A stretch of DNA of 64,000 nucleotides, taken from positions 62,001-126,000 of the forward strand of contig NZ_JBGVSA010000008.1 of the NCBI RefSeq assembly GCF_041807905.1, given 5' to 3'. Below, piece after piece: positions 62,508 through 64,000 of this stretch. The DNA is from JBGVSA01 sp041807905. GTDB lineage: Bacteria > Pseudomonadota > Gammaproteobacteria > Burkholderiales > Rhodocyclaceae. Numbering within the stretch: position 1 is the first letter of the stretch; the number at the start of each line of letters is the position of its first letter. The notes under the pieces are model-generated. The model was given only the letters and a program-made list of their open reading frames with translations. It did not search any database and was not told the DNA's origin. The translations under genes and the position numbers were made by a program.

Positions 62508-62608
62508 GACGCCGCAGCGAGATGCGGCGTCAAGGTTCGGATGCTGCGCCAGCGTCGGCGCGCATCCGTTTCGATCCATCCGCCCTCACGTCAGGGCAGG
62601 GCGGATGG
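62508..62608. repeat. Two strong hairpins between the AlgQ1-like and AlgQ2-like genes
   Basis: GACGCCGCA with TGCGGCGTC (62508-62516 with 62523-62531, loop six) and CCATCCGCCCT with AGGGCGGATGG (62576-62586 with 62598-62608, loop eleven). Both stems are perfect and lack a T-run. They lie between the two binding-protein genes, like the pair after the AlgQ2-like gene. Confidence 0.7.
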
Positions 62609-62631
62609 TTTTCTTCTGCGCGATGCGTGCG

Positions 62632-64000
62632 TTACTTGGCTCCGACCTGCGCCTTCGCCCCGCCGTACTGGCGGTCGTAGGCCTTCTGCATGACGATCAT
62701 GACCTGATAGAAACCACGGTTCTTCAGTTGCTGCTGATAGTCGTTCCACGTCTTTTCGGGGTCCTTGGTGCCCATCACCCAGGACTGGCTCATCTCGAAC
62801 ATGTAGGTCTTTACGTCCGGCCAGTACTTGTCGTAGATCTCGCGTTCTTCGACAGTGAGGTTCACGCCCGTGAATTGAGGCAGCACGTATTTGTTCTTGA
62901 TGTACATGTCGATGCCCTGGAGCGCGACGTCGTTGGTCCATTGGCGCTCGTACTCGTAGTCCTGCCAGAAGCCGATGGGAATCTGCGCGCCGACGTCGTA
63001 CATCTGGTTGTTCACCGGTTGCGCCGACTTGAGCACGCTGTCCCTGTAGACGGGCTTGCCGTTCTTGACGTCATACGTCAGGCCCGGCACGCCGAAGTTG
63101 GACAGCTCGCGGCCCTTGGGGCCGAAGTAGAAGTCGAACAGCTTGATGGTCTCGACCGGGTTCTTGTTGGTCGCCGTGATGGCCCAACCGTCAGGGCGCG
63201 GAATCTGGCGGGCGTCTTCTTCCCAGCGCTGGCCCTTGCTATTCACGGGCGGGGCCATCGGCACGAGCTTGAAGCCCGGGATGTTCTTGGCCAGCGCATC
63301 GTTGAACAGCGCGGTGCTGGCGAACCAGTCGTGCGTCATGCCGCCGATATTGTTGCCGAAGGTCTGCTCGCGCGAGCGTGCCTTGCGCGTGAAGATTTCC
63401 GGATCGATGAGCCCTTCCTTGTACCACTGGGCGACGTGCTTGATGCCGTCGCGGAAGGCCGGCTCGGCGAACGGGTGCTTGATCTTGCCGTTCTCGACGT
63501 AGAAATCCATCCACGTGTTGGAGCCGGTCGAGCGCGCGCCCCAGAAGTTCACCAGGCGGAAGACTTCTTCCGGGTCGCGGTTGATGAAGGGGATCTCGTC
63601 CGCCTTGCCATTGCCGTTCGGGTCCTTCTCCTTGAACGCCTTGAGCACCGTGTAGAGCTCATCGACGGTCTGCGGCATTTTCAGGTGCAGCTTGTCGAGC
63701 CAGTCCTGGCGGATGAAGTACCCGCGCGATACCAGCCCGTCGGGCACGTAGGGCAGGTAGTAGATGTTGCCGTCCGGCGCCGTGATGGCGCGCTGGACTT
63801 CAGGGTGCGTCTTGAAGAAAGCCTTCAGGTTGGGGGCGTTCTGATCGATCAGCTTGTTGAGCGGAATGAACGCGCCTTCCATCCCGTAGCGGATGAACTT
63901 GTCCTTGAGGTTGTCGCCGCCGACGATGTCCGGCAACTGGCCCGAGGCCATCATCAGGTTGAACTGTTCCTGGCTGTTGGTGGCGGCCTTGTTGGCCACG
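62632..64000 (-). CDS. Alginate-binding periplasmic protein, AlgQ1-like, N-terminus beyond the window
   Basis: The visible 455 residues are the C-terminal part of a second alginate-binding protein; the signal peptide and about the first 70 residues lie to the right. It is highly similar to the neighbouring AlgQ2-like protein over its whole length and holds the same calcium site in 'DPNGNGKADEIPF'. The order on the minus strand, this gene then the AlgQ2-like gene, matches algQ1-algQ2 of Sphingomonas sp. A1, whose upstream genes are algS, algM1 and algM2. The C-terminus carries an extra 'GGAKAQVGAK' tail absent from its neighbour. The AlgQ1 name is inferred from order and similarity. Confidence 0.88.
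   Translation of the reverse strand, partial: VANKAATNSQEQFNLMMASGQLPDIVGGDNLKDKFIRYGMEGAFIPLNKLIDQNAPNLKAFFKTHPEVQRAITAPDGNIYYLPYVPDGLVSRGYFIRQDWLDKLHLKMPQTVDELYTVLKAFKEKDPNGNGKADEIPFINRDPEEVFRLVNFWGARSTGSNTWMDFYVENGKIKHPFAEPAFRDGIKHVAQWYKEGLIDPEIFTRKARSREQTFGNNIGGMTHDWFASTALFNDALAKNIPGFKLVPMAPPVNSKGQRWEEDARQIPRPDGWAITATNKNPVETIKLFDFYFGPKGRELSNFGVPGLTYDVKNGKPVYRDSVLKSAQPVNNQMYDVGAQIPIGFWQDYEYERQWTNDVALQGIDMYIKNKYVLPQFTGVNLTVEEREIYDKYWPDVKTYMFEMSQSWVMGTKDPEKTWNDYQQQLKNRGFYQVMIVMQKAYDRQYGGAKAQVGAK

Noticed and set aside
60930..62693. 587-codon open frame on the plus strand opposite the AlgQ2-like gene
   Set aside because: Antisense shadow; the minus-strand protein has a signal peptide, calcium site and clear family.

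Overview
The window is about 64 kb of GC-rich chromosome that reads as a betaproteobacterium of the order Burkholderiales, most like the Alcaligenaceae (Bordetella/Achromobacter side). The evidence is core gene order and family content: bolA-yciB, an OmpR/EnvZ pair of the Bordetella RisA/RisS kind, rpsF-priB-rpsR-rplI-dnaB, proS/rppH/coq7, prfB close to lysS, a DUF3567 protein and greB. This assignment is an inference; no rRNA gene is present. I saw no tRNA, IS element, prophage or CRISPR array.

Layout. 1-3.4 kb (minus): secreted PpiC-type isomerase (cut by the edge), BolA, YciB, EnvZ-like kinase, OmpR-like regulator. 3.6-9.6 kb: small secreted protein, a DUF1800/DUF1501 pair, an ECF41 sigma factor with its carboxymuconolactone decarboxylase target, a BrkB-type membrane protein and ACP phosphodiesterase. 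9.7-16.8 kb: an unrecognised 320-aa protein, a MarR regulator divergent from a PLP aminotransferase, an APC permease, a TSUP exporter, glutathione peroxidase, a triple-repeat PsiF protein and mercaptopyruvate sulfurtransferase. 16.8-31 kb is mostly housekeeping: ribosomal proteins, DnaB, lytic transglycosylase, ProS, RppH, Coq7, OsmC, MnmC, topoisomerase IB and LysS.

31-40 kb (minus) holds prfB with its programmed +1 frameshift, an Asp/Glu racemase, and three tightly packed genes that look like an MksF-MksE-MksB (MukBEF-type) condensin without a JetD nuclease. A diguanylate cyclase lies downstream of it, and a TRAP solute-binding protein lies upstream of prfB. 40.6-49.6 kb: CopA and CueR for copper, several small conserved proteins, GreB, an orphan histidine kinase, and HtpG behind a near-consensus sigma-32 promoter. 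49.7-55 kb (minus): an aspartate 4-decarboxylase with two tandem AspT aspartate:alanine antiporters, a proton-motive decarboxylation cycle.

58-64 kb (minus) is the left end of an alginate-utilisation cluster: a PL15 exo-type oligoalginate lyase and two tandem solute-binding proteins very like AlgQ2 and AlgQ1 of Sphingomonas sp. A1. Pairs of strong hairpins sit between these genes. The permease and ATPase genes should lie just beyond the right edge.

The most interesting items are the orphan condensin operon coupled to prfB and the racemase, the alginate cluster in a betaproteobacterial background, the textbook ECF41 promoter, the twin MarR operators and the double-AspT module.
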